Part shown: in pieces, positions 53,967 to 64,000 of the stretch
Position numbering within the stretch: position 1 is the stretch's first letter
How the letters are laid out: each line of letters opens with the position of its first letter
Assembly (NCBI RefSeq): GCF_950295315.1
Contig: NC_080168.1
Span: 63,511,838 to 63,575,837 of the forward strand
From: Erinaceus europaeus
Taxonomy: Eukaryota; Chordata; Mammalia; Eulipotyphla; Erinaceidae
Reading direction: 5' to 3'
DNA: 64,000 nt
Translations under genes and position numbers: made by a program
Notes under the pieces: generated by a model
Databases searched by the model: none
Told to the model about the DNA's origin: nothing
Seen by the model: only the letters and a program-made list of their open reading frames with translations

Positions 53967-54084
53967 TAACTAGTGGCGGTAGCCCAATTAAATGCTTAAG
54001 TGTGCAAATTGTCACTTAAGTTCTGTGTTAGTTATAGATGGGGAGAGGGGTAACTTAGTGTTAAGTTAGTCACATATAAAAATT

Positions 54085-54190
54085 AAAGTTTAACCAAGGC
54101 AGCAAAAGGGGAAAAATAGCCTCCAGAAGCAGTGGATTCATAATGCAGGCACCGAGCCCCAGCAATAATTCTGGAGGACAAAAAAAAAGT
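54085..54190 (+). mobile_element. SINE-A 3' fragment
   Basis: Only the last third is present: 'gcaaaaggggaaaaatagcc...attctggagg' and (A)n. Confidence 0.8.
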
Positions 54191-54227
54191 AGCTAACTGG
54201 AGTCCCTTTAAAATAAAAAAAAATTGG

Positions 54228-54572
54228 GGGCCAGGCAGTAGTACAGCGGGTTAAGCGTACGTGACACAAAGCGCAAGGACTGGCATAAGGATCCTGGTTC
54301 GAGCCCCCAGCTCCCCACCTGCAGGGGAGTCACTTCACAGGCGATGAAGTAGGTCTGCAGGTGTCTATCTTTCTCACCCCCTCTGTCTTCCCCTCCCATC
54401 TCAATTTCTCTCTGTCCTATCCAACAACAATGGCAACAATAATAGTAACAACACCACCAATAAACAACAAGGGCAACAAAAGGGAAAAAAATGGCCTCCA
54501 GGAGCAGTGGATTCATGGTGCAGTCACCAAGCCCCAGCGATAACCCTGGAGGCAAAAAAAATAAATAAAGTT
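54228..54572 (+). mobile_element. SINE-A long form
   Basis: 'gtacagcgggttaagcgtac' head to 'ccctggaggcaaaaaaaata'. Confidence 0.92.
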
Positions 54573-55289
54573 TAGTGATGCTAGAATTGCTATTCAACAA
54601 CAGTTTCATTTTTTGAAGGTGAGATTTTACCAGATGTGCAGAGCAACAGCATGCCACTGGCAGCCACCCATAGTTTACAATGGTGAGCAAGACAGGGTGC
54701 TAGAACCACCAACACTAGGTGCAGGTAGCACCTTGGCTAGATATCCAAGGAGCCCAGCTTTACATAACAGGAAAAGTTCACTTGCGATTTGCACAGGCTT
54801 TCCCCCAAGAGTTGTGTTTGTTTGTTTTTTGTTTGTTTGTTTTTTGTTTGTTTGTTTTTGTTTTTTGCTTAATTAAAAGCATATCCTGCTTTTTATCATT
54901 TTTAAAAAAAATCTACCATCAAGGTAAAATAGTAAGTTGAAGACCTAACTTTAGACAGGTTGAGCTTGAAAAGTCAACCCCTCAGTCCTGGGAAGATAAA
55001 GGGATGTGAACTGTTGAGTGTTCTGCTCCCGGCTGCCCCGAGGGTCTGCTTCACTGCTTCACCTGCAAAGCTGAGGATCCTGTCTGTGGCTTCCCCCAGA
55101 TCATTCATCCTGTCACTCTATCACATGTTCACAACTGCAAGCAACCGGTGATTTCTGAGGATGTGAGTTTGCTTTTTTTTTTCTGTCCAGACTATCATCA
55201 GTATATTTTTGCATTTCATTTGATCAAACATACTTTGTCAGATATCCATAACCAATCTCTCAATTTAATTGTTAAGCAGTGAAATATGA
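54573..55289. other. Intronic unique sequence with (GTTT)n
   Basis: A GTTT/GTTTTTT tract lies at 54816-54867; the rest is not recognised. Confidence 0.45.
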
Positions 55290-55403
55290 TTTTTAATATT
55301 TATTTATGTTAATGAGAGAGAGACCAGAACACTGCTCAGCTCTAGTGGTCCTCTGAGCCTTGGGCATAGTCTTTTGTATAATCATCATACAATCATCCTA
55401 GCC
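55290..55403 (-). mobile_element. SINE-C fragment
   Basis: 'cagaacactgctcagctcta' and 'tataatcatcatacaatcat', reversed; shortened in the middle. Confidence 0.6.
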
Positions 55404-55454
55404 CTAAAATTTTTTTAAAAAATTTTAATTCTTTATATATTTTTCTTTTCACTT

Positions 55455-55662
55455 ATTTATCTTTAATCTTTATGTATTTACTGGATAGAGACTGTCAGAA
55501 ATCGAGAGGGGAGAAGGAGATAGAGAGGGAGAGAGAAAGACACCTGCAGCCCTGCTTCACCACTCGTGAAGCTTTCCCCCTGCAGATGGGGACCAGGGGC
55601 TTGAACCTGGGTCCTTGTGCACTGTAACATGGGTGCTCATCCAGGTGCACCACCACCCAGCC
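55455..55662 (-). mobile_element. SINE-B copy
   Basis: 'tgcttcaccactcgtgaagc' body and 'aggtgcaccaccacccagcc' right end, near consensus. Confidence 0.85.
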
Positions 55663-57289
55663 TCTAATAAAATTTTTAAAGCCCTTTGAAACACATAGTC
55701 TCCTTACTGTGGTTTAATGAATTTTAAGAAAAGTAGTAGTAATGAAATCACTGGCTTACAAAGTGATAGTATTCACAACTGCCTTCAAGGGAATTTGACT
55801 GGTCTGAATCTTATCAACAGTGCTGCCTTTTCCTAGAGGAAAACATGAGTGTTTTAATGTGATATGGACAAGGCAGATACAGGGCTGAGTGCATATGCTT
55901 TCACAGCAACCTGATTTACACATGGTACACGGTGACAAGCAAAAACAGTGAATTATCTCAGCAAAAGCATGTGGAAGACTGTGCCATGCTTCCTAGGCCC
56001 CATGTATGTGAGAAGAATGCTGCAATGCATTTTACAATGGCACCATCCATTGTAACCAAGATGGGGTATCTGGGTGGCAGGCTGGTCTCCCTCCGCACAC
56101 ATTGCCAGCACCACTAATTATTCAAAAGAGTTCATTACATTCAACTCTCTGTTGGGTCTATAAGAGTATCTGGTAGCAGGAAAAGGAATAGATTGAAACT
56201 CAACAGAAAGAATTCATAAGCTCACAGCTCCCCTGGTGGCCCAAAGTACCCATTCATTCCAGCATATTCACTCAGTGTTTAAGCTCAGGCTGTATGCATT
56301 GTTGTGGAACTTGCACTGACCACAAAATAGAGGGGGTACTACTTGAAGGGTAGGGGTGAGGGCTGTGTCACAGCAAAATAATTAAGGTACATATTAAGAT
56401 ACTGTACGACCATCTAAATGGGAAATTCTAAAGAACTGAGAGTTGAATGCAATTAACTATTGAAATTAAAGAAATATATATATATATATGAATCATGCTC
56501 ATAGAACACAATACCTGATATCAAAAGAACAATAAAAGGGGGGTTCCTTAACTTTTAAAGAATTTAACACAAGGCTTAAAGTGCACACCATTCCTGCATG
56601 CCATGCTTCTCCCAAAGCTTACCTAATGAGGGGATCACCAGATAATTTAGTGATCCAATTAAAGCTTGCATCCTGTGGGATTAAAATTGTACTTTAAAAT
56701 TCAATGGGGGAAAAAATAGATTCACCACAAAAGAAGACATTTCTGGTACAAGGAATAGCTATAAACACATTTGTAATATCATCAAAGTATAGACTGAGGA
56801 AACGATCAGATTAATCTTATATATTGCTTCACATTCACAGTGTGAATTTTTCAAAAGTCTTAACTACTTTGCTCCATCACCTGACCCCATTACTTTTAAG
56901 GTATGCTACTTATGAAAGTTATTTTAGAATCTGGTATCATCCTCCATTTATGATGCCTCCCCTGTGTGCTAGAGACCATGACTTGCTACATGCAAAAAAT
57001 CAAAGTCCTGAGTCTACCGAGTCAGTGCTCATTATTTTTATTCTATCTACTCTAGGAAAGTAGCAGAGGAATTTGGAGGCCATTCAAAATGCATGATGCC
57101 ATATATGCACGTGTTCCACGGCATCTCTCATATGCTGTCATTAACTAGCAGGTGCCAAGCTGGAACTCCTTGCCCACTACACATCTAGTGCAAGGAATGA
57201 AACTGGGAGTAACTGGTCACACAGCCAGTTAAGGAACGGCAACATGATTCACCACTACTCTGTTCAATCAAAGAGGTAAACACCTACTT
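55663..57289. other. Intronic mostly unique sequence
   Basis: Apart from a candidate inverted-repeat element (56131-56456) and a short (TA)n at 56472-56488, no element is recognised. Confidence 0.4.
56131..56456. mobile_element. Candidate old MITE-like element
   Basis: Arms 56131-56151 and 56436-56456 are inverted repeats matching at 18 of 21 positions around 'cattcaactctc'. The 285-nt centre is unrelated to the SINEs. No clear target duplication is seen. Confidence 0.3.
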
Positions 57290-57510
57290 TTTTTTAAAAC
57301 TTTCTTTTTTTATCTTTATTTATTTATTGGATAGACACAGCCAGAAATTGAGAGGGAAGGGGGTGATAGGGAGAGAGACAGAGAGACACCTGCAGCACTG
57401 CTTCACTACTTGTGAAGCTTTCCCCCTGCAGGTGGGGACCAAGGACTCAAACCTAGGTCCTTGCACACTGTAACATGTACGCTCAACCAGGGGCACCACC
57501 ACCCGGCCCC
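57290..57510 (-). mobile_element. SINE-B copy
   Basis: 'tctttatttatttattggat' left end and 'ggggcaccaccacccggccc' right end. Confidence 0.88.
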
Positions 57511-57656
57511 AACACCAACTTTTAAGCCAGAGCCTTTCCTTGCAGCCATGCTCTCTCCAGATTATGCAAACACTGCTTTTCCTTAAAAGACTTGGCTGAT
57601 ATGAGGAACCTTTATGTCCTTTTGTGCACATTCTGGCTGGGAGATGATTTTTTTAT

Positions 57657-57846
57657 GCTTTACTTACTTATTTATTGGACAAAAAGAGAAAGTAAGAGAA
57701 GGATGAGGTAGGAAGGGAGGGAGACAAAGAGACATCTGTAACCCTGCTTCACCCCTTAAAAACCTTTCCCTCTGAAGGTGGGAGCCAGTCTTGAACTCAG
57801 GTCTTTGTGCACTGTAACACCTGCACTCAGCCAGGTGCAACATTGT
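57657..57846 (-). mobile_element. SINE-B copy
   Basis: 'cttatttattggacaaaaag' left end; right end 'cactcagccaggtgcaacat'. Confidence 0.78.
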
Positions 57847-57890
57847 CAAGATTATTTGAAATAAACTGCCAAGATTATTTGAAATAAATT
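57847..57890 (+). repeat. 23-bp tandem duplication
   Basis: 'caagattatttgaaataaa' occurs at 57847-57865 and again at 57870-57888. Confidence 0.9.
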
Positions 57891-58085
57891 AGAACAGTGA
57901 ATCTGATGAACCCTGAGCACTATCTGTGCTGTCAAAAACAAAGTCTTTTAACTTATCCAAGACACTAACTTCAAAATGTGTTGGAGTTTTAAAAGACTGC
58001 TCCCTTTGCATGTTCAGGACAGTCACAGTTTAGGAATCCATGCCTTCCTGAGTGCAGTTTCTCTCCTGCTCTTACAAGTACTCAC

Positions 58086-58244
58086 ATTGTCACCCTCGCT
58101 CCGCAGCTTCCAGAAAGGGTGGACGTAGAACCAGGAGCCTTCGTTGCCTGCAGCATCCAGGGACACCCGCATGGCATTCTTCTCCAGAAGGGCTGGCAGT
58201 CTCTTGTTGACAGTCAGGTACTTGTTGCTCTTGATGTGCAACAG
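58086..58244 (-). CDS. ITPR2: ITPR2 coding exon 5 (MIR/suppressor domain)
   Basis: This 159-nt exon (53 codons, residues about 123-175) begins [20 protein letters not shown] and ends [10 protein letters not shown]. The 'hl.s.kyLtv' pattern is typical of the inositol-trisphosphate receptor N-terminal trefoil (Ins145_P3_rec/MIR-like). The acceptor is ccag|CTGTTG and the donor AAT|gtgagt. Phase is 0 at both ends. The long plus-strand frame over it (58119-58631) is only its antisense shadow. Confidence 0.97.
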
Positions 58245-58624
58245 CTGGAAGGGAAGAACAGGGGTCACTGCCTCTCCTCCTGGGTCCCTGTCATGTACAG
58301 ACATCTGCTTCCATCTCGTCCCCCAGAGCAGCACTCAGGAGGGAGATCCGACAGGGAGCCCTTTTCAGTCTCCAAGCCACCCTCCTCTCTCAGTCGATAT
58401 TTTTTGGGTCCCTTCTCACCTTCACCCCCATTTTATACTTCAAAAACAACGTGGGTACAGGGGAGAAACAAACCGCTTCAGGATGACTCCCATCTACTAA
58501 TGAAAAAAAGGATTAAACCAAGCTCTCCCAAGAGGACCTGGCTGTTCCTCCAAACCACTCACTTGTCTAGATTTCTGCACAGTCACCAAAACAAGATAAT
58601 TACAGGGGAAGAAAAAAAGAGTAG
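58245..58624. other. Intronic unique sequence upstream of exon 5
   Basis: No element recognised. A plus-strand frame that runs on from the exon 5 shadow is not a gene. Confidence 0.4.
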
Positions 58625-58875
58625 ACAGTGACCTAGGTGGTGGTACAGTGGCTACAACATTGGACTTAAAAAGCTAGAGTTGCTAGGGTGGGGGAGATAG
58701 CATAATGGTTATGCAAAGAGACAATCCTTCCTGAGGCTCCATAGGCCCAAATTCACCACCCCCCGCACCCTGCACAAGCCAGAGCTGAACAATGCTCTGG
58801 TCAAAAAAAAAAGGCAAGAGGTCCTGCATTCGACTCCTGGTATCACATGTGCCAGAATAATATTCTGACTCTCTC
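58625..58875 (+). mobile_element. SINE-F copy interrupted by SINE-C
   Basis: 'ggtggtacagtggctacaac' and 'attggactt' start the element. It resumes at about 58815 with 'gaggtcctgcattcgactcc' after the SINE-C at 58685-58800. Confidence 0.65.
58685..58800 (+). mobile_element. SINE-C inserted in SINE-F
   Basis: 'ggagatagcataatggttat' head; body ends 'gagctgaacaatgctctgg' plus an A run. Confidence 0.78.
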
Positions 58876-58889
58876 ACTCTTGTACATAG

Positions 58890-59111
58890 GTTTTTTTTAA
58901 CTTATATATTTTTTATTTTTTAATATCTATTAATTTTGGGTAGAGACAGAGAGAAACTGAGAGTGGAGGGCAAGAGAGAGATGCACCTGCAGCACTGTTT
59001 CACCACTTGAGAAACTTCCCCCCACTGCAGGTGGGGACTAGGGGGATTGAACTCCAGTCCTTGTGCACTGTAATGTGTGAGCTTAACTAGGTGTGCCACC
59101 ATCTGACCCCT
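58890..59111 (-). mobile_element. SINE-B copy
   Basis: 'ctgtttcaccacttgagaaa' body and 'taggtgtgccaccatctgac' right end. Confidence 0.82.
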
Positions 59112-59471
59112 AAAATTAAATATTTTTAAATAAATTAATTTTTAAAACTAAATATTTTTTTAATTAGGGGGAAAAAAGCAACTAAAATACTACCCAATGC
59201 ATGGGAAGTTTTCCTCCTGTCTGCACATACAGCCCTGATTATCCAGGGGCTTCAAGGAGAGAGGTGGTGGGTCTCACGCAGCCTTTGCACATTCCATGGA
59301 AGATGCTAAGCCTGCCTCTTGTTACGCTCTGCTCCCCTGCCTCCTCTCCCCCCAGGAGTCCACAGCACTACAGCTCAGGTGTACTGGACAAAGCCATCCA
59401 AAGCACTATTCTACCAAGTAGGAAATTGAAAGTCCTCCCAACTATTATTACAGTTACACAGAGACTAATTC
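59112..59471. other. Intronic unique sequence
   Basis: No element recognised. Confidence 0.4.
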
Positions 59472-59670
59472 TGAGTAGGGGATAGCTCACCTAGTAGGGA
59501 ATGTGTCTTACCAAGCTGGGATCTGGACAATGAAGCCCTGGTACTGTGTGGAAGCACCATGAACAGAATTGGGGAGGAGTTCCATGGATCACAGATCAGT
59601 GCTGTGGCCTCCCCTCCTTTCTCTCCCCCCCACCTCCAATTTATAATGATTAATAATGATGGAAATGCTG
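59472..59670 (+). mobile_element. SINE-D copy
   Basis: 'gggatagctcacctagtagg' head and 'gtggaagcaccatgaacaga' body; followed by an A run. Confidence 0.65.
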
Positions 59671-59744
59671 TGTAGGGTAAAAAAAAAAAAAAAAAGATCA
59701 TTTCAATAACTATAACAGTGGTTTATTGGGGGGGGGGTATTTGA

Positions 59745-60392
59745 GTCACTCTTGGGCATTTATCCAAAGGACATGCAAACCATAATATAATTCAAAGGGA
59801 CATACACAGCCCTGTGTTCACAGCTGTGTTATTCACAACAGCCAATGAGAGGAAGCAGCCTACATGCCCATCCACAGATCACTGGCTAAAGAAGTTATGG
59901 GATACATATTCCATGGAATACTACTTTGCAATAAAAAATAATAGTAAAGCTGATGTTGTGTCCTTTGGGACAAAACAGGTGGAACTGGAGGTGATGATGC
60001 TAGCAAAATAAGTAAAGAGATGAAAGACAACTACCAGACGGTTTCACTCCTATGTGGTATCTAGAGATCTGATACAGATGAACTTGCAAAGGAGGAGGGA
60101 GAAGGAGAAAGAGAAGCAGAAGTAGAAGAAGAAGAGGAGGAGGAGGACGACGACAGGAGGGAAAATAAAACAGAAGCAAACAACTTGTTTCTAAGACTTT
60201 GTGACACCCCTAGTGGTTATCTTTGGGAGGTGAGAGGGTGGGGACACAGAACTTCTAAGACTTTATGAGAACCCTAGTGGTCATCTTTGGGAAGTAAGAT
60301 GGTGGGGACACAGAATTTTGGTGGGTGTGGTGTGGAACTACACACTATAATATTATAACCCACTATTCATCACAAATTTTAAAAAAGGCAAA
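59745..60392 (+). mobile_element. L1 3' end with internal duplication
   Basis: 'tgttattcacaacagccaat', 'tggctaaagaagttatggga' and 'ggtttcactcctatgtggta' identify the L1 3' region. A polypurine tract (60090-60175) and two 64-bp tandem units (60191-60254, 60255-60318) follow. Confidence 0.85.
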
Positions 60393-61289
60393 AAAAAAAC
60401 TCATCTATTTGAGAAGCTCTTTATCCTTGCTGGGGTTTTCATTTTACCTGTAGCCAGCAAACCCTCCTAGATGACCCCAGCCCTGGGCAGCCACTAGATT
60501 AGCACCCACAGCTCCATCCCTAACTAACCATGTGAATACCTCCACTTCTAGTCCCTAACAACAAGCAAAGGCTCTGCTGGCTGAACCACCCGACAGACAC
60601 ACAGCCTCCCAGGCCACTGGAATCACAGACGTGTCATTACACCAGCACCATCCTGTTCATTGGAAAACAACTCCGGCTGCCCTGTACTTGGGCCAATATC
60701 AAAATATCAGGGAGTGTTAATTTGGAGAACAGCTCAGTGAAACACCTCATTGTGGCAGGGAGCATGAGGAAGCAGAGACACACTGCCTGCCACAATGTCC
60801 CCTTTGTCAGGGCCGGGTGGAGGGAGTACTCTCTGGCCTTCCTGGGAGCATCTGTGGATCCAGGCCCCAACTTCATTCCTTGCGGTGTGGCCCTCCCAGG
60901 TGAGCATGATTGTGACAGGCTTCCCTTCTGGAACAGGCAGGTCACGCACAGAGAGAGCCAGCCAGAATGTACCAGGCTCTGCAACCTGGTTTGCTTACAC
61001 ACTCCTCCAACCATTACTCTTCCTCTGACCCAGTTGCCTTATTTCCTATAGTCTCTCAATATGTGGTGTGTATTTTTAAAAATGCCTAACATTCCTTCTT
61101 GGATGAGGTAGAATACTGATGAACAAGCTGTCAAGTAAAAAGGTAAAAGATCTGAGGAAGGAGTGCAGCCCAGATGACTCAGCAGGTGCTGCTCGAAATA
61201 GACCTTCTAAAAACAAGGGTGGTTTCCAGCTGAAGCCTTCTGTACTACATATTACTCACATTGGTTCTAAGAGACTTTAAAAAATTTTT
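60393..61289. other. Intronic unique sequence
   Basis: Overlapping frames on both strands (60637-61051) are open but not recognised. No repeat is seen. Confidence 0.4.
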
Positions 61290-61522
61290 TTTTCAATTTT
61301 TTATCTTTATTTCTTTATTGGTTAGAGACAGCCAGAAATTGAGAGGGGAGGGGTGATAGAAAGGGAGAGAGACAGAGAAAGAGAGAGACAGAGATACCTG
61401 CAGCCCTGCTTTACCACTCACAAAGCTTTCCTCTTGCCAGGGGGGAGGAGGACCGGGGGCTGGAACGCGGGTCCTTGAGCACTGTAACGTGTGTTCAAAT
61501 ACATATGCCACCACCCAGCCTC
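61290..61522 (-). mobile_element. SINE-B copy
   Basis: 'tatctttatttctttattgg' left end and 'atatgccaccacccagcctc' right end. Confidence 0.82.
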
Positions 61523-61584
61523 AAGAGACTGTTTTATCACAAGTCTTGGGGAATGAGAGCTGCTTTTTTGAATGTAATATTCTT

Positions 61585-61849
61585 TTTTTTACCCTTTTGT
61601 TGCCTTTTTTATTGTTTTTGTAGATATTATTATTCTTATTACTGATGTCGTCGTTAGATAGGACAGAGAAAAATGGAGAGAGGAGGGGAAGACAGAGACG
61701 GGGAGAGAAAGACAGACACCTGCAGACCTGCTTCTCTGCCTGTGAAGCAACTCCCCTGCAGGTGAGGAGTCGGGGGCTCGAACCAGGATCCTTAAGCCAG
61801 CCCTTGCACTTCACGCCACGTGTGCGGTTAACCCACTGTCCAACTCCCT
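61585..61849 (-). mobile_element. SINE-A short form (downstream member of a tandem pair)
   Basis: Left T-run/'acccttttgttgcc', right 'ttaacccactgtccaactcc'. Left flank is gaatgtaatattct (61571-61584). Confidence 0.9.
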
Positions 61850-62179
61850 ATTTTTTTTCCTTTTTATTACTTTTTTTTTCCTTTTGCCTCCAGGGTTATT
61901 GCTGGAGGTTGATGCCTACACTATGAATCCACTGCTCCTGTAGGCCATTTTCCCCATTTTTGTTGCCCTTGATATTGTTATTGTTGTTGTTGTTGTTGGA
62001 TAGGACAGAGAGAAATGGAGAGAGGAGGGGAATACAGAGGGGGGAAGAGAAAGAGAGATACCTGCAGACCTGCTTCACCACCTGTGAAGTGACTCCCCTG
62101 CAAGTGGGGAAATGGAACCAGCATCCTTACTCTGGTCCTTGCACTTCACGCCATGTGCACTTAACCCACACGACTCCTT
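61850..62179 (-). mobile_element. SINE-A long form (upstream member of a tandem pair)
   Basis: Left 'ccttttgcctccagggttat', right 'cacttaacccacacgactcc'. Right flank is ggatgtaatactct (62180-62193), so one duplication encloses both SINEs. Confidence 0.9.
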
Positions 62180-62367
62180 GGATGTAATACTCTGTGCACA
62201 TTACCAGTTGAACTTCCTCCTCTCTCACAATGCACTCATTCCCCAGCATCCAACAGGGCACTGAATGACAACTGAAAAGAGTGGCAGTGACCAGAGCACC
62301 TGAGTGAGCCTACGCAACAGAAACTGCCCAGAAAACTGTCTGCTCATGAGCGGAAGGAGAGACCTAC

Positions 62368-62454
62368 CTGTATGACATTACTGTATTTCACAATTTCTCC
62401 CAACAGTTTCTTGTTCTCTGATTCATTCTGTTTTTGCTCCAGTTCAGCAGCATG
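62368..62454 (-). CDS. ITPR2: ITPR2 coding exon 4 (suppressor domain)
   Basis: This 87-nt exon is in phase 0 at both ends and encodes 29 residues (about 94-122), [20 protein letters not shown] then IVKYSNVIQ. It is the lysine- and glutamate-rich helical arm of the suppressor trefoil. The acceptor is tttag|CATGCT and the donor ACAG|gtaggt. It joins in frame to exon 3 (1288-nt intron) and exon 5 (4123-nt intron). Confidence 0.96.
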
Positions 62455-62589
62455 CTAAATAAAAAAAAATAAAGTTATGAAATAAATCGTATCAAGTATG
62501 ATGAGCAGAACGAATAACTGACAAAGTAATACAGTTTTTAGGGAGATATAACAAAGATGAATAAAATTGGCTTTCTGCTTTACTTTTTA

Positions 62590-62646
62590 ATTTTTTTACT
62601 ATCTTTATTTATTTATTGGAAAGAGACAGTCAGAAATCAAGAGGGG
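62590..62646 (-). mobile_element. SINE-B copy, left part
   Basis: 'ctttatttatttattggaaa'. It is interrupted at aaatcaagagggg by a SINE-A and resumes at 62897-63062. Confidence 0.85.
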
Positions 62647-62896
62647 GGAGTCGGGTGGTATTCAGCAGGTTAAGGACCACCATTAAGGATCCCGGTTCCC
62701 CACCTGCAGGGGAGTTGCTTCACAAGCAGTGAAGAAGGTCTGCAGTTGTGTCTATCTTTCTCTCCCTGTCTTCCCCTCCTCTTACCGTTTCTCTCTGTCC
62801 TATCCAACAACAACGACATCAATAACAACAACAATAGTAACTACAACAATAAAACAACAAGGGCAACAAAAGGGAAAATAAATAAATATTAAATAA
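62647..62896 (+). mobile_element. SINE-A short form inserted into SINE-B
   Basis: Short form lacking part of the head; the flanks aaatcaagagggg / aaatcaagaggga belong to the interrupted SINE-B. Confidence 0.9.
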
Positions 62897-63062
62897 AAAA
62901 TCAAGAGGGACGGTGAGATAGAAAGAAAGAGAGACAGACACCAGCAGCCCTGCTTCACCACTTTGCAAAGCTTTCTCCCTGCAGGTGGGGAACAGGGGCT
63001 CGAACCTGGGTCCTGGCACCTTGTAACAAGTATGCTCAACCATGTGCACAATCGCCCAGCCC
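62897..63062 (-). mobile_element. SINE-B copy, right part
   Basis: 'cctgcttcaccactttgcaa' body and 'tgctcaaccatgtgcacaat' right end. Confidence 0.85.
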
Positions 63063-63742
63063 TTCTGCTTTACTTTTTTTTATGTCTATGGAAGAGACAA
63101 TAGATAAATCATTACAATATACCATGATAACTCTATTTAATGCTGAAAGGTGCCTGTAAAATGATAATTCAGTTCAATGCTGAAAGGTGGCCCAAAAATT
63201 TTTTGCAGTGATGTTATCACAAATTTTCAGAGAAGTGCAAAGTTCCTTTTGTACACAATCATTTTCAGAAGGATCAGTGCTTAAAGGACCCACATATGGT
63301 GAAGGAAAATTTCACAAGTTGGAAAATATGGCTTCAATTCTGAGTCACGTGGACCTGAACGGACCCCAAATTAAATCTGCACAGATTCCAAAGCAGAAAC
63401 AGCAGATGTTTGTTGTTGCTTCACATGGTCTTTCTAAAGAGTTCTGTGTCGTGCCGAGTAAAGCATCACTGGGTTTGTTACCAATGCAGGGATTCTGAAC
63501 TGGCTTCAGGGGTGACAGGAAACTGTGTGTGTGGCACTCCCTGAGAAATGGCTGCAGGAACATGTTACTGACATGCCAGGAAAGCAGGAGTCACACCTGG
63601 TAACTTGGAAGGCCCTTTTACTTCCCACTTGTTGCTGTAAGCCTCTCTACATGGAGTGACAGCGAGGCCTGTGAAGCAGACCTTTGCTCCTGGTCTTTCT
63701 GGGGGAAGCCTGGGGTAGACACTGGTTTAGCCAGGCCTTTAC
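63063..63742. other. Intronic unique sequence downstream of exon 3
   Basis: No repeat recognised. A 103-codon plus-strand frame (63187-63498) is antisense to ITPR2 and matches nothing I know. Confidence 0.4.
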
Positions 63743-63858
63743 CTGTAACTTCTTCAGCAGGGCTGCCTCTGTGTGGTTCCCTTGTTTGGCTTGCTTCGCT
63801 TTCCAATACTGTTTCTGGGCAGAATACCGGTTCATAGGACACACCTTAAACAGGCAGT
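63743..63858 (-). CDS. ITPR2: ITPR2 coding exon 3 (suppressor domain)
   Basis: This 116-nt exon encodes residues about 55-93 of the IP3 receptor type 2, in the N-terminal suppressor domain that lowers IP3 affinity and couples ligand binding to gating. Read on the minus strand, it gives [38 protein letters not shown]. The acceptor is cacag|ACTGCC and the donor ACAG|gtaaag. It starts with two bases of the split Asp codon, so at least one coding exon lies beyond the right edge. This is the most 5' exon visible. Confidence 0.97.
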
Positions 63859-64000
63859 CTGTGAGAAACCAACAAATAAAAACACCGTAACTAAGGTGAC
63901 AGACATTTCAGAGATTTCCTTATAGCAAAGCACAGGAGTCTCAGAATCCCTGACCAAGCAAAAGAACATTCAAGCTCATCTTAACCATTTGTTGTCATTT

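Noticed and set aside
58119..58631. 170-codon plus-strand frame
   Set aside because: Antisense of ITPR2 exon 5 plus intron; the minus-strand frame is the recognised one.
63187..63498. 103-codon plus-strand frame in unique intron sequence
   Set aside because: No family, domain or signal recognised. It is antisense and within the length expected by chance in 64 kb.
1..64000. A previously undescribed multigene system
   Set aside because: Every supported coding segment is one exon of ITPR2. The remainder is intron with mobile elements, and no second gene cluster can be supported.

Overview
The window is mammalian nuclear DNA. All recognisable coding sequence belongs to one gene, read from the minus strand: ITPR2, the type 2 inositol 1,4,5-trisphosphate receptor, an ER calcium-release channel. 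I find 19 consecutive coding exons (in transcript order from 63858 down to 219). Their splice phases all agree and they join into one open frame of 2577 nt, about 859 codons, corresponding to residues about 55-914 of a protein of about 2700. The first two coding exons lie beyond the right edge. The rest of the modulatory domain and the channel lie beyond the left edge. I number the exons 3-21, counting coding exons and assuming the usual gene structure.

Protein layout: exons 3-7 encode most of the N-terminal suppressor (beta-trefoil) domain. Exons 7-12 encode the beta-trefoil half of the IP3-binding core. Exons 13-16 encode its helical half. Exons 16-21 run into the helical RIH/modulatory region. 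The IP3-contacting residues known from ITPR1 are present (R241, K249, R265, T267, R269, then R/K/R in exon 14 and Y567-R568-K569 in exon 15). Leu at 268 instead of the Gly of type 1 marks the type 2 paralogue.

Organism: the introns are packed with tRNA-derived SINEs. The commonest has a head of the type 'gcgcagcgggttaagcgc' followed by 'ggatcccggttcgagccc' and a CT-rich body. From general knowledge these are the SINEs of hedgehogs (Erinaceidae, order Eulipotyphla), so Erinaceus or a close relative is the likely source. This is inference from repeat recognition, not a search.

Repeat families named here: SINE-A (short form ending '...caacaaaagggaataaataaa'; long form with an added 'ggcctccaggagcagtgg...ccctggaggc' 3' segment); SINE-B ('ggtggtgcacctggttgag' head, 'ccaataaataaa' tail); SINE-C ('agatagcataatggttatgcaaa'); SINE-D/E/F/J (other tRNA-like heads); L1 ORF2 and 3' ends; and three 5'-truncated retroposed tails of unknown affiliation (LINE-G, LINE-H, LINE-I). 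There are also two LTR elements and many microsatellites.

Layout: 0.2-5.8 kb exons 21-17; 8.4-10.4 kb exons 16-15; 16.4-22.0 kb exons 14-11; 32.4 kb the 45-nt exon 10 alone between the two largest introns; 45.4-50.6 kb exons 9-6; 58.1-63.9 kb exons 5-3. I see no second gene, CRISPR array or prokaryote-like system. The observations most worth following are a near-identical inverted duplication in the exon 10-11 intron (25.8/27.3 kb), the skippable 45-nt exon 10, ready-made pseudo-exons in antisense SINE-A copies, tandem SINE-A pairs that share one target duplication, and two LTRs with readable insertion histories.
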